Below are positions 6,360-13,893 of a stretch of DNA of 15,658 nucleotides, one piece after another (the first letter of the stretch is position 1; every line of letters starts with the position of its first letter). This DNA comes from CAJXSD01 sp964633145. Its GTDB lineage: Bacteria > Pseudomonadota > Alphaproteobacteria > Rhodobacterales > Rhodobacteraceae. Position numbers and translations under genes: made by a program. The notes below the pieces were generated by a model. That model was not told where the DNA came from and did not search any database. It saw only the letters and a list, made by a program, of their open reading frames with translations. The stretch lies in NCBI GenBank assembly GCA_964633145.1, contig CAZWFE010000047.1:1-15658 (forward strand), written 5' to 3'.

Positions 6360-7954
6360 GCACGCTGTGAATTCAGGTTGGTCAACCAATCTGGATCCAT
6401 TTCCGGTACAGATGATAGCAGCAATTCCGTATATTCAGGATGTGGTGGGCTAAAGACATCGTTTTTGGCCCCCTGCTCAACCACACGGCCCAGATTCATA
6501 ACAACCACTTGATCAGCAATTGCCCGCACAGTTGAAATATCATGCGTGATAAACAGATAGGTCAGGTTTAGGTCTTTTTGCAGACGCATAAGCAGACGCA
6601 AAATGCCCTCTTGGACAATCTGGTCCAAGGCTGACGTGACCTCATCGCATATGATGAACTCGGGCTCTGCGGCCAAGGCACGCGCGATGCAGATACGCTG
6701 TTTCTGGCCCCCAGATAATTCACCGGGCAAACGATCCATAAACCGGCCATCCAGTTCGATCATTTCCAACAATTCCAAAATACGCTGGTCCGCAGCTTGC
6801 CCACGCAATCCCAAGTAAAATTCAAGCGGGCGGCCGATGATTTCGCGCACCGTCTGACGTGGGTTCATCGCCGTGTCTGCCATTTGATAGATCATCTGGA
6901 TTTGACGTTTTTGATCCTTGGTACGGTCTTGCAACTTGGCAGGTAATGTCTGTCCGCCAAATTCGATCTGCCCTGATGCGGGGGGCAACAATCCCGTGAT
7001 CACGCGCGCGGTCGTTGACTTGCCTGATCCAGATTCCCCCACAACAGCAACCGTTGATCCACGCGGTACAGAAATATCAACATTGTGCAGGACTTTTACC
7101 TTACCGTAGGCGGCATCAATGTTTTTAATTTCCAGTATCGGCTCTTGCGCAGGCTCTGGTTCTTTGGCCAAGGCACGCACCGACCACAGGGATTTGGTGT
7201 ACTCTTGTTCAGGCGAGGTTAACATTTTGCGTGTTTCGGCCTCTTCGACCTCTTCGCCATAGCGCAAAACTTTGATGAAATCCGCCATTTGCGCCACCAC
7301 GGCCAAATCATGGGTAATATATATCGCAGCCGTGTTGAAATGTTCGACGATTTTGCGCATCGCGGTCAGAACTTCGACCTGAGTGGTGACATCTAGCGCG
7401 GTCGTTGGTTCATCAAAGATGATCAAATCTGGCCGTGGCGACATCGCCATCGCCGTCATAACCCGTTGCAACTGTCCACCAGATACCTGATGCGGGAACC
7501 GATCCCCGATCGTATCGGGATTGGGCAAGTTTAATTCCGCATACAGCGCCTTTGCGTCCTCAAGCGCCTCTGCCTGCGATTTTTTGCCGAACCTCAGGGT
7601 CGAGGCGGTTGTTTGATCAATCAGCCGATGGGCTGGGTTGAATGACGCGGCCGCCGATTGTGCCACATAGGTTACCCTGTTTCCCCAATAACTGCGTTTT
7701 TGCGTTTCAGAAAGCTGCGCCAAATCAACGCCGTCAAACAAAATTTGTCCGTCCGTTATTTTGCAGCCCGGTTGCGTAAACCCCATTGCGGCCAGACCAA
7801 GCGTGGATTTGCCGGCACCCGATTCCCCGATCAACCCCATCACTTGGCCGCGCTTTAGGGTCACATCGACACCTTTTACGATTTCATGCCACCGCTCGTC
7901 TGAAAAGCCTTGGATTTTAAGACCTTTAATTTCCAATAATATATCTGATGACAT
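6356..7954 (-). CDS. Dipeptide/oligopeptide-type ABC transporter, fused double ATPase
   Basis: Two complete nucleotide-binding domains are joined in 532 residues, like DppD and DppF fused. The first has Walker A GESGAGKST (43-51), signature VSGGQLQR and Walker B IIFDEP. The second (from about 275) has Walker A GESGSGKST, Q-loop MIYQMADTAMNPR, signature LSGGQKQR and Walker B IICDEVTSALD. Each half ends with a switch His in ITHD. A peptide-transporter-type tail with HPEYTELLLSSVP closes the protein. It energises import through the two permeases encoded just upstream (3-bp gap to the DppC-like stop), on the inner face of the membrane. It is the last gene of the operon and overlaps the nitroreductase stop codon by four bases. 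Confidence 0.95.
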   Translation of the reverse strand: MSSDILLEIKGLKIQGFSDERWHEIVKGVDVTLKRGQVMGLIGESGAGKSTLGLAAMGFTQPGCKITDGQILFDGVDLAQLSETQKRSYWGNRVTYVAQSAAASFNPAHRLIDQTTASTLRFGKKSQAEALEDAKALYAELNLPNPDTIGDRFPHQVSGGQLQRVMTAMAMSPRPDLIIFDEPTTALDVTTQVEVLTAMRKIVEHFNTAAIYITHDLAVVAQMADFIKVLRYGEEVEEAETRKMLTSPEQEYTKSLWSVRALAKEPEPAQEPILEIKNIDAAYGKVKVLHNVDISVPRGSTVAVVGESGSGKSTTARVITGLLPPASGQIEFGGQTLPAKLQDRTKDQKRQIQMIYQMADTAMNPRQTVREIIGRPLEFYLGLRGQAADQRILELLEMIELDGRFMDRLPGELSGGQKQRICIARALAAEPEFIICDEVTSALDQIVQEGILRLLMRLQKDLNLTYLFITHDISTVRAIADQVVVMNLGRVVEQGAKNDVFSPPHPEYTELLLSSVPEMDPDWLTNLNSQRA

Positions 7955-7957
7955 GAC

Positions 7958-8872
7958 TTAATCCTTAATTCCGCTGGTGTGGTGCAAGAACCAGTCAACA
8001 ACAAAGTTCACGGCAACCGTCAGCAGGGCAATTGCAGCGGCAGGCAATAACGGTGTCAAACCCGCTTTCAAATCATACTGCGCAAACTGGATCAGGGACG
8101 CATTTTCACGCACCATTGACCCCCAATCCGCGGTTGGCGGCTGGATCCCAACACCCAAGAATGACAACGCGGCAATTGTTAGAAACACAAAACAAAACCG
8201 CAATCCAAATTCAGCAACCAAAGGCGGCATGATATTTGGCAAAATTTCACGCCGCATAATCCAACCCAATCCTTCACCGCGCAGTTTTGCGGCCTCAACA
8301 TAATCCATGACGACCACATTGACCGCGACCGCGCGTGTCAATCGAAACACACGGGTTGAATCCAAAATAGCGATAATGATGATCAGGTTAATGACGGATG
8401 AGCCGAAAATAGACAACAGAACCAGCGCAAAGATCAAGCTGGGGATTGCCATTAAAACATCGACACTGCGGCTGATCAATTGATCCAGCCATGATCGATT
8501 AATGGCGGCGGCTAACCCCAAACTTGCCCCAATCAAAAATGCCAAAAATGTTGTTGCGACTGCGATACCAACTGTGTTTCTGGCACCAAAGATCATTCGT
8601 GATAGGATATCACGTCCAATCTGATCTGTGCCAAGCACATGATCGCCGCCCCAAGGGGCGTATGGCGTGGGAAACACCGCTGCTTCGCCATAGGGTGCGA
8701 TCCATGGTGCAAAGACCGCAACAATGACGTATATCGCGATTACAATCATTCCAAAGCGTGCCGTAAACGGCGATTTTTTCAACAAAATTTTGGTACGGTC
8801 CCAAGCGGTCCGTTTGGCCAAAAATGATGTGGCTTCGTCTTTGGCGGAATAGGTTTGAGAAGTCTGTGTCAT
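7958..8872 (-). CDS. ABC transporter permease, DppC type
   Basis: The 304-residue inner-membrane permease has a cytoplasmic N-terminus of about 38 residues, a first membrane segment (MIVIAIYVIVAVFAPWIAPYG), and the typical GTDQIGRDILSRMIFGAR loop of DppC/OppC proteins. The binding-protein-dependent transport domain fills about 95-300, with the ATPase-contacting EAA loop at EAAKLRGEGLGWIMRREILPN. The C-terminal part (FLGVGIQPPTADWGSM) is also a DppC signature. Its start codon overlaps the DppB-like stop as ATGA (8869-8872), so the two halves of the channel are made in step. The substrate is set by the binding protein and unknown. Confidence 0.95.
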   Translation of the reverse strand: MTQTSQTYSAKDEATSFLAKRTAWDRTKILLKKSPFTARFGMIVIAIYVIVAVFAPWIAPYGEAAVFPTPYAPWGGDHVLGTDQIGRDILSRMIFGARNTVGIAVATTFLAFLIGASLGLAAAINRSWLDQLISRSVDVLMAIPSLIFALVLLSIFGSSVINLIIIIAILDSTRVFRLTRAVAVNVVVMDYVEAAKLRGEGLGWIMRREILPNIMPPLVAEFGLRFCFVFLTIAALSFLGVGIQPPTADWGSMVRENASLIQFAQYDLKAGLTPLLPAAAIALLTVAVNFVVDWFLHHTSGIKD

Positions 8873-9849
8873 TTTGGATGCAACAACCTTGGGTTAGTGA
8901 TAATCCCGATCACATCAGCAATCAGGTTTAGCAGAATATATGTAATCGCAAAGATTAATGCGCAGGCTTGAACCACAGGAATATCGCGGCTTGTGACGGA
9001 ATCGACCATCAGCTGGCCAATACCAGGATACACAAATACCACCTCAACCACGACAACCCCGACAACCAGATACGCAAGGTTAAACGCAATCACCGTGGCA
9101 ATCGGTGCCCAAGCATTCGGCAAAGCGTGTTTTAAGATTACCTCGCGTTGGCTTGCCCCCGTCAGGCGGGCCATCTGAATATAGGGCGAGGCCAGCAAAT
9201 TGATAATGGCAGCACGCGTCATGCGCATCATATGCGCCACAATGACCAAGGTCAGTGACATCGCAGGCAATGCGGATCTGTAAATACGATCCCAGAATTC
9301 TGTGTTGGCATCAATATTGGCCAGTGACGGAAAGATCGGATTTAACGAAGCCAAAAATAGAATAAGGATATAGGCTACGAAAAATTCAGGAAATGAAATC
9401 GTGGTCAATGTCGCAGCGTTTACCGTGCGATCGTAAATCGTATTCCGATAAAGTGCAGTGGTGATCCCCAAAAACAATGCCAGCGGAACAGCAATGGCCG
9501 CAGTCAAACCCGCCAAAAACAGGGTGTTTTCCAAGCGTGGTGCAACCAAATCCCAAACCGGGCGCGATCGGTCCACACCAGAGGCGGCACGTCCAGAAAA
9601 TGACGATCCCAAATCCCCCTGAAGAACATTACCGACCCATTCAAAGTAGCGGATGTATGCGGGCTGATCTAATCCCAATTCTTTGCGGAATGCCGCAACG
9701 GTTTCTTCTGTCGCGGCTTGGCCCAAGACAGCTTGTCCAAAATCACCTGGCAACAGTTCAATCGATGCAAAGATAATAAAGGAAACAACGAAAAGAGTCA
9801 GAAAACCTAACCCAAGCCGCTGTAATACGGTGGTCAAAACAGGATGCAC
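8869..9849 (-). CDS. ABC transporter permease, DppB type (GTG start proposed)
   Basis: This is the partner permease, with six membrane segments. It opens LTTVLQRLGLGFLTLFVVSFIIF and continues with LLPGDFGQAVLGQAATEE, the conserved periplasmic region of DppB/OppB. Its EAA-type loop is MARLTGASQREVILKHALPN and the end has FVYPGIGQLMVDSVTSRDIPVVQ. An in-frame ATG exists at 9909, but its first ten codons are a perfect 10-bp hairpin with no ribosome binding site before it. The GTG at 9849 has AAGGGA six bases upstream and gives the usual N-terminus, so I take that start (326 residues rather than 346). It follows the binding-protein gene and overlaps the DppC-like gene. Confidence 0.9.
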   Translation of the reverse strand: MHPVLTTVLQRLGLGFLTLFVVSFIIFASIELLPGDFGQAVLGQAATEETVAAFRKELGLDQPAYIRYFEWVGNVLQGDLGSSFSGRAASGVDRSRPVWDLVAPRLENTLFLAGLTAAIAVPLALFLGITTALYRNTIYDRTVNAATLTTISFPEFFVAYILILFLASLNPIFPSLANIDANTEFWDRIYRSALPAMSLTLVIVAHMMRMTRAAIINLLASPYIQMARLTGASQREVILKHALPNAWAPIATVIAFNLAYLVVGVVVVEVVFVYPGIGQLMVDSVTSRDIPVVQACALIFAITYILLNLIADVIGIITNPRLLHPK

Positions 9850-9884
9850 AGCAAATCCCTTAATTGTATATTCTGTCGGATAAG

Positions 9885-9908
9885 TGACGCCGGCATTAGC
9901 CGGCGTCA
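9885..9908 (-). other. Strong 10-bp intergenic hairpin between binding protein and permease genes
   Basis: TGACGCCGGC (9885-9894), loop ATTA, GCCGGCGTCA (9899-9908) pair perfectly. No U-run follows on the minus strand. Stems at this place in ABC operons commonly protect the upstream binding-protein message from 3' decay or partly stop transcription, so that more binding protein than permease is made. It supports placing the permease start downstream at 9849. Confidence 0.7.
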
Positions 9909-9922
9909 TGACTTAGTGCGTA

Positions 9923-11527
9923 TTAGGCAAACCACCAACGCTCGGCAGCTTTGCCGCCATCCGTATCCCAGTTTGCACCCACTTTGTCGTCGTGACCAAT
10001 TTTCTTGGACACGGCATTGATATAATTTGCAAACATTGGGCAAATGGTGCCGCCGTCGTCGTTCAACAATGACTGACATTCCGCATACATTTCTGCGCGC
10101 TTGGTGTTATCCAGCTCAGCACGTGCATCGCGAACAATCGCATTGAATTTATTGGCAGCATCTGTGCCTTTCCACGCCGTGTCGTTCCATTCGGTGTCGT
10201 CCGTGTAGGCCGCCGAGAACATCCAATCTTCGGTCGGACGTCCGCCCCAGTAACACGCACTCCAGCCTTTTTTGTTCCACACGTTTGACCAGTATCCGTC
10301 TTTGGGTTCACGGACCACTTCGATATCTATGCCAGCCTCGGCTGCGGATGCCGCGATCAACTGGGCCGCATCAACCGCACCAGCAAAGGCCGCGTCAGAT
10401 GTGGACAGTTGGATTGTGCCAGAGTGGCCTGATTTTTTGTAATGGAACGCCGCTTTTTCCGCATCAAATTCACGCTGTTCCAACGCGCTGTTGTGGAAAC
10501 GGTTTGCCGTCGAAATTGGGTGATCGTTGCCCAGCGCACCATGGCCCAACAGGATTTTATCAACCAATTCTTGGCGCTTGATTGCATATTTCAACGCCAT
10601 ACGCAGATCATAGTTATCAAATGGCGCGACGTCCAAACGCATCGGGAATGTGTAGTGCAATGTGCCTGTCAATTCCATGATGTTCAAAACAGGCGCGCGC
10701 GATAGCAGAGCAACTGTTTTTGGATCAACACGGTCGATGACATCAACGTCGCCATTCATGATCGCGTTTTGACGTGCAGTCACATCAATAATGGACAACA
10801 GCTCAACTTCGTCGAAATGCGCGCGGCCCTCTTTCCAATAATTTGGGTTACGCTTGAACTTTGCCCGAACACCAGGTTCGAAACCTTCCAAAATGTAACC
10901 ACCTGTACCAATGCCCGAGTTGTAATCAGCAACACCGTCAACAGAAGGACGAATCGATAGGTGATAGTCACTGACAATAAACGGGAAGTCAGCATTTGCT
11001 GTCGCCAGTTTGAAAACAACACGGTTGTCACCATCCGCTGTCATGCTTTCCACGGCGCTTAGCAAACCTTTGGCCGCTGATTTTGACTCTTCGCCCATAT
11101 GGTGTTGGAACGATGCAATCACATCCTGCGATGTCATTGTCTTACCGTTATGGAACTCAACGCCTTTACGCAGATTGAAAACCCATGTTTTGGCATCATC
11201 GGATTCATAGCTTTCAGCCAATTCTGGAACAAGCTGACCGGTGTTATCAACCTCGGTCAAGTGGTTCGAAAAACAATACCCACTGGCCAATGTGAAACCG
11301 TTTTCTGAATTCGCCGAGTCCAACGTATCAGTGGTTGAACCATGTCCCATACCCCAGCGAAACAAACCGCCGCGATTTGGCGTTGCAGCTTCTACGCTTG
11401 ACGCCAGACCCAAAGCAGCAGGAACAGCCAAACCAGCACCGATCACAGATGTGATAAATTGACGGCGATCAATGGATCCCGCTTGGTACCGGCGCTCTTG
11501 CGCTTTGATGAAATCTGATTTTCTCAT
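9923..11527 (-). CDS. Family-5 extracellular solute-binding protein, Tat-exported
   Basis: The 534-residue periplasmic binding protein is of the DppA/OppA class (SBP family 5). The N-terminus has a twin-arginine motif DRRQFI (20-25), a hydrophobic stretch, and a likely cleavage after SVEA (residue 47), so it should be exported folded through Tat. The mature part has LVPELAESYESDDAKTWVF and FNLRKGVEFHNGKTMTSQDV, the standard family-5 signature near the front, followed by the two-lobed fold to the C-terminal ERWWFA. It captures the substrate for the permeases and ATPase encoded after it. Members bind peptides, opines, glycosides or other compounds, and the sequence does not tell which. The start is supported by AGGGAG six bases upstream. 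It is the first gene of the operon, preceded by about 450 bp without genes. Confidence 0.93.
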   Translation of the reverse strand: MRKSDFIKAQERRYQAGSIDRRQFITSVIGAGLAVPAALGLASSVEAATPNRGGLFRWGMGHGSTTDTLDSANSENGFTLASGYCFSNHLTEVDNTGQLVPELAESYESDDAKTWVFNLRKGVEFHNGKTMTSQDVIASFQHHMGEESKSAAKGLLSAVESMTADGDNRVVFKLATANADFPFIVSDYHLSIRPSVDGVADYNSGIGTGGYILEGFEPGVRAKFKRNPNYWKEGRAHFDEVELLSIIDVTARQNAIMNGDVDVIDRVDPKTVALLSRAPVLNIMELTGTLHYTFPMRLDVAPFDNYDLRMALKYAIKRQELVDKILLGHGALGNDHPISTANRFHNSALEQREFDAEKAAFHYKKSGHSGTIQLSTSDAAFAGAVDAAQLIAASAAEAGIDIEVVREPKDGYWSNVWNKKGWSACYWGGRPTEDWMFSAAYTDDTEWNDTAWKGTDAANKFNAIVRDARAELDNTKRAEMYAECQSLLNDDGGTICPMFANYINAVSKKIGHDDKVGANWDTDGGKAAERWWFA

Positions 11528-11893
11528 TACTTACTCCCTAGTTTGTGTGCGCTTTTATAATCGATGGCCGGAGGTCATTTTCGACCCCTCACCTCGAAAC
11601 GCTTTCTTATCCGACAAGTCTTACACAAAAAAAAATGTCTGCCTACCCCTTTGCGTTGCAAGTAAATCGGAAATGTGAAAATTTTTGATCAAAACTGCGG
11701 ATTTATTTGTTTTGTTGTTTTAATTCAGCATATTAAAATTAAAATATAATGCGAAAACCATATGATTTTATCCAAATAACAGTGCAAGCACACCCAAACG
11801 TGATGTGAAACTGCACGCAAATGGTTTTGCTTGACCCTAGGCTATGGCCGCGAAAACCCTGCACGAATGACCATGGTTTCAAATAGGATACCA
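11528..11893 (-). promoter_or_regulatory. Gene-free region upstream of the ABC operon
   Basis: About 365 bases with no credible gene. It must hold the promoter of the leftward ABC operon. It is AT-rich in 11600-11770 and contains a perfect 12-bp palindrome TTTTGATCAAAA (11683-11694), a likely regulator site, and a small dyad TTGC-GTT-GCAA (11651-11661). I could not settle on a -35/-10 pair. The part from about 11780 to 11890 shows no recognisable structure. Confidence 0.4.
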
Positions 11894-11952
11894 TAAAAAA
11901 TAAGGCGCTGGGGCCAGGGCCCCAAATGCTTGGTTGCCCCGACCCCAGCCCC
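11894..11952 (-). terminator. Intrinsic terminator of the Gfo/Idh/MocA gene
   Basis: On the minus strand GCTGGGG (11949-11943) pairs with CCCCAGC (11913-11907), with two further GC pairs across a mismatch, and is followed by TTATTTTTTA (11903-11894). The loop can itself fold through GGGGCC/GGCCCC. It lies about 27 bp past the stop codon and separates the Gfo/Idh/MocA operon from the ABC operon. Confidence 0.75.
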
Positions 11953-11978
11953 ATAAAAATTGCGTTATATTTTCGGTG

Positions 11979-13097
11979 TTAGGCGCTTAAATTTCCATCA
12001 GGATCAATGGTCACTGCACGCCCAGTCATCGCAGACATTTGTGCAGCCTGCCCCATGCGCACGGCCCAAATCCCATCATCCAAGCTGACTTCGGGGGCCG
12101 ATGTTCCATCCGTGACCATCTGCAAAAATCTTTGGTGCTGATAGAATGTGGATCCATTGTGATCCCCCGCGGCCAACAATGTTGGGTCAACCGGAATTTC
12201 TGTTTTACTAAGCCCTTTGCCCGTGCGCGGGCTGACAACGATATGGGGCACAGGGGCATCCCCCATTTCGGCTGGCCAAAACCGTGTTGGACCAGGAACA
12301 AACGATTCAATTTTGCCAACTGGCCCAGTTGCAGACAGCTCTTCTTGATAGGCCGAGCCTTCTGCGAACATGCACAACTCTAGCAAAGCGCGCGCGCCAT
12401 TTTCAAAATCAACGATGACATACCCGTTGTCCCAGATGTCAGATGGAATGCCATCATATACCTCGTCCAAATGATTGACGCTCTGACCGCCGGAACACAT
12501 GATGCGCACTGGGTTCGACCCAAGCGTAAAGCGCATCAAATCAAAGAAATGGCAGCATTTTTCCACAAATGTTCCACCCGACTTGGCATTGTGGCGATTC
12601 CAATCGCCCACCTTTTGCAAGAATGGGAAACGGTGTTCACGGATCGATAGCATTTTCACGCCCCCGGTCACGTCCTCAATCTGTGACAAGAAATGCGCAA
12701 TAGGTGGCATGTAGCGGTATTCCATCGCAACCCAAACCGGAGCAGTATAATCACGTTCAAATGCACGTACACGCTCAAGGTCGTTGACCTCTGTGAACAG
12801 CGGCTTTTCCACCAAAATAGGGCGATGCCGTGACTTTGCGATCTGCTCAAGTTGCGGCAAATGCAGGTGATTGGGCGAAACGATCAACAACACGTCCACA
12901 TCCGGGTGATCCAAAACCTGCTGCATCGTATCAACACAGTCGGCATTTGGGGCCAGTGCAGCGGCAGCGGCGCGCATTTGGGCATCAGGTTCAAAAATGG
13001 CCGCAACATGGGCCTGTGGCAACAATGCGATGTTGCGCAGGTGTTCTTGGCCCATCATTCCGCAGCCAATAATTCCGTATCCGATTGTGGGTGTCAT
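11979..13097 (-). CDS. Gfo/Idh/MocA-family protein, candidate NAD+-dependent sulfoquinovosidase
   Basis: The 372-residue protein has a Rossmann domain with GCGMMG (11-16), the family EKP motif (Glu97-Lys98-Pro99), and an alpha/beta C-terminal domain (about 125-360) with GGTFVEKCCHFFDL, in which His183 and Asp186 are placed like the family's catalytic His and Asp. Members bind NAD(P) and oxidise sugars or cyclitols; some (GH4-like mechanism, families GH109 and GH188) use NAD+ to split glycosides. GH188 enzymes cleave sulfoquinovosides. Divergent genes here resemble sulfoquinovose monooxygenase and 6-oxo-glucose reductase, so a GH188-type role is attractive, but it is inferred from context; an ordinary sugar dehydrogenase is the alternative. 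The ATG at 13097 is chosen because AGGAG lies five bases before it, overlapping the TAG stop of the GntR gene. A longer frame from 13151 would run into the regulator. Confidence 0.85.
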   Translation of the reverse strand: MTPTIGYGIIGCGMMGQEHLRNIALLPQAHVAAIFEPDAQMRAAAAALAPNADCVDTMQQVLDHPDVDVLLIVSPNHLHLPQLEQIAKSRHRPILVEKPLFTEVNDLERVRAFERDYTAPVWVAMEYRYMPPIAHFLSQIEDVTGGVKMLSIREHRFPFLQKVGDWNRHNAKSGGTFVEKCCHFFDLMRFTLGSNPVRIMCSGGQSVNHLDEVYDGIPSDIWDNGYVIVDFENGARALLELCMFAEGSAYQEELSATGPVGKIESFVPGPTRFWPAEMGDAPVPHIVVSPRTGKGLSKTEIPVDPTLLAAGDHNGSTFYQHQRFLQMVTDGTSAPEVSLDDGIWAVRMGQAAQMSAMTGRAVTIDPDGNLSA

Positions 13098-13105
13098 AGT
13101 CTCTC

Positions 13106-13804
13106 CTACTTGATCCGCGATATATAGCGGGCCACATTTGTATTGATCCAATTATAAGAAAATTCGATCGGCCTGTTTTCTTGATCCCAACTGGTGCGAA
13201 TTGCACAAAGTGTTGGAACATCTGCAGGCCAACCAAAATCGTCCGGGGCCCACTTGGGCGATTGTTTCAGTGTCAGTTGATCTTCGGCATGGGTGATCCA
13301 TATGCCCAACCGTTTGCGATACAGCATATACAGCGCATCTGATAAATCAGTGATGGTCAGCTTTGGGCAAACGGCTTGGTCTAGCCAAATCTCTTCGACG
13401 ACGGCGGGGACATTATTTAGACACCGCAACCGTCTGATTCGATGGGCCAAGGCGCCAGAATGTGAATTGTTCCACTCTGTCGGTTTTGGCAGTGTATCGA
13501 CCGACAGCACCTGCGCCGTCGGCAATCCACCACCGTCAATCAACTCAACCCGAAACAGCGAATAGACAGACGCAATGTCATTTTGTGTGCGCACATAATT
13601 GCCAGATCCCTGAACGCTTTCCAGCACACCCTTGCCCTGCAATTCCCGCAATGCTTTGCGTAATGTTCCAACCGACGTCCCCAGCGATTTTGCCATTTCA
13701 CGTTCTGGCGGCAAACGTTCGCCATCCATCAATCTGCCGGCCGCAATTTCACGGATCAACAGCTCGCTGATTTGCACATATTTTGGCAAAGATTGATGTT
13801 CCAT
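13106..13804 (-). CDS. GntR-family regulator with UTRA domain (HutC type)
   Basis: The protein has 232 residues from the ATG at 13804 (MEHQSLPKY); an ATG six codons upstream (13822) is also possible. The N-terminal winged helix (about 5-72) is canonical: QISELLIREIAAGRL, GERLPPEREMAKSLG, then TLRKALRELQGKGVLESVQGSGNYV. The C-terminal UTRA effector domain (about 85-230) binds small ligands, in relatives often sugar phosphates or histidine-derived acids. It is the first gene of a leftward operon, followed after 8 bp by the Gfo/Idh/MocA gene, and it faces the monooxygenase gene across a 70-90 bp gap with tandem repeats. It is thus likely the repressor for both arms, induced by sulfoquinovose or a derivative if the pathway assignment is right. 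Confidence 0.92.
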   Translation of the reverse strand: MEHQSLPKYVQISELLIREIAAGRLMDGERLPPEREMAKSLGTSVGTLRKALRELQGKGVLESVQGSGNYVRTQNDIASVYSLFRVELIDGGGLPTAQVLSVDTLPKPTEWNNSHSGALAHRIRRLRCLNNVPAVVEEIWLDQAVCPKLTITDLSDALYMLYRKRLGIWITHAEDQLTLKQSPKWAPDDFGWPADVPTLCAIRTSWDQENRPIEFSYNWINTNVARYISRIK

Positions 13805-13823
13805 TTCCGATCCAAACTGCAAA

Positions 13824-13845
13824 ATTGATACACTATTGATTTACA
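13824..13845. promoter_or_regulatory. Tandem 11-bp repeats in the divergent GntR/monooxygenase promoter
   Basis: ATTGATACACT (13824-13834) is followed directly by ATTGATTTACA (13835-13845), 8 of 11 matching. The 11-bp period places both on one face of the helix. The site lies between the divergent starts and is the best candidate for the GntR-protein operator. I see no perfect palindrome of the usual GntR kind here, so the assignment is tentative. Confidence 0.35.
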
Positions 13846-13893
13846 TTAATTCAGGTGCTAAGCAAGAGGGAAATTAACCAATAGGAACCAAAA

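Noticed and set aside
11683..11694. FNR/CRP-type site at TTTTGATCAAAA
   Set aside because: FNR sites need TTGAT and ATCAA separated by four bases; here the halves are fused, so only a generic palindrome is supported.
11739..11954. A 71-codon minus-strand reading frame in the gap before the ABC operon
   Set aside because: It begins inside the terminator hairpin, has no recognisable motif and no convincing ribosome binding site.
11979..13151. Longer Gfo/Idh/MocA reading frame starting at 13151
   Set aside because: It overlaps the end of the GntR gene, and the extra 18 residues precede the natural Rossmann start; the ATG at 13097 has a good ribosome binding site.
13859..13893. Sigma-70 promoter for the monooxygenase gene using TTGATT and TAAGCA
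   Set aside because: Both hexamers are poor matches, and several equally weak alternatives exist in the same gap.
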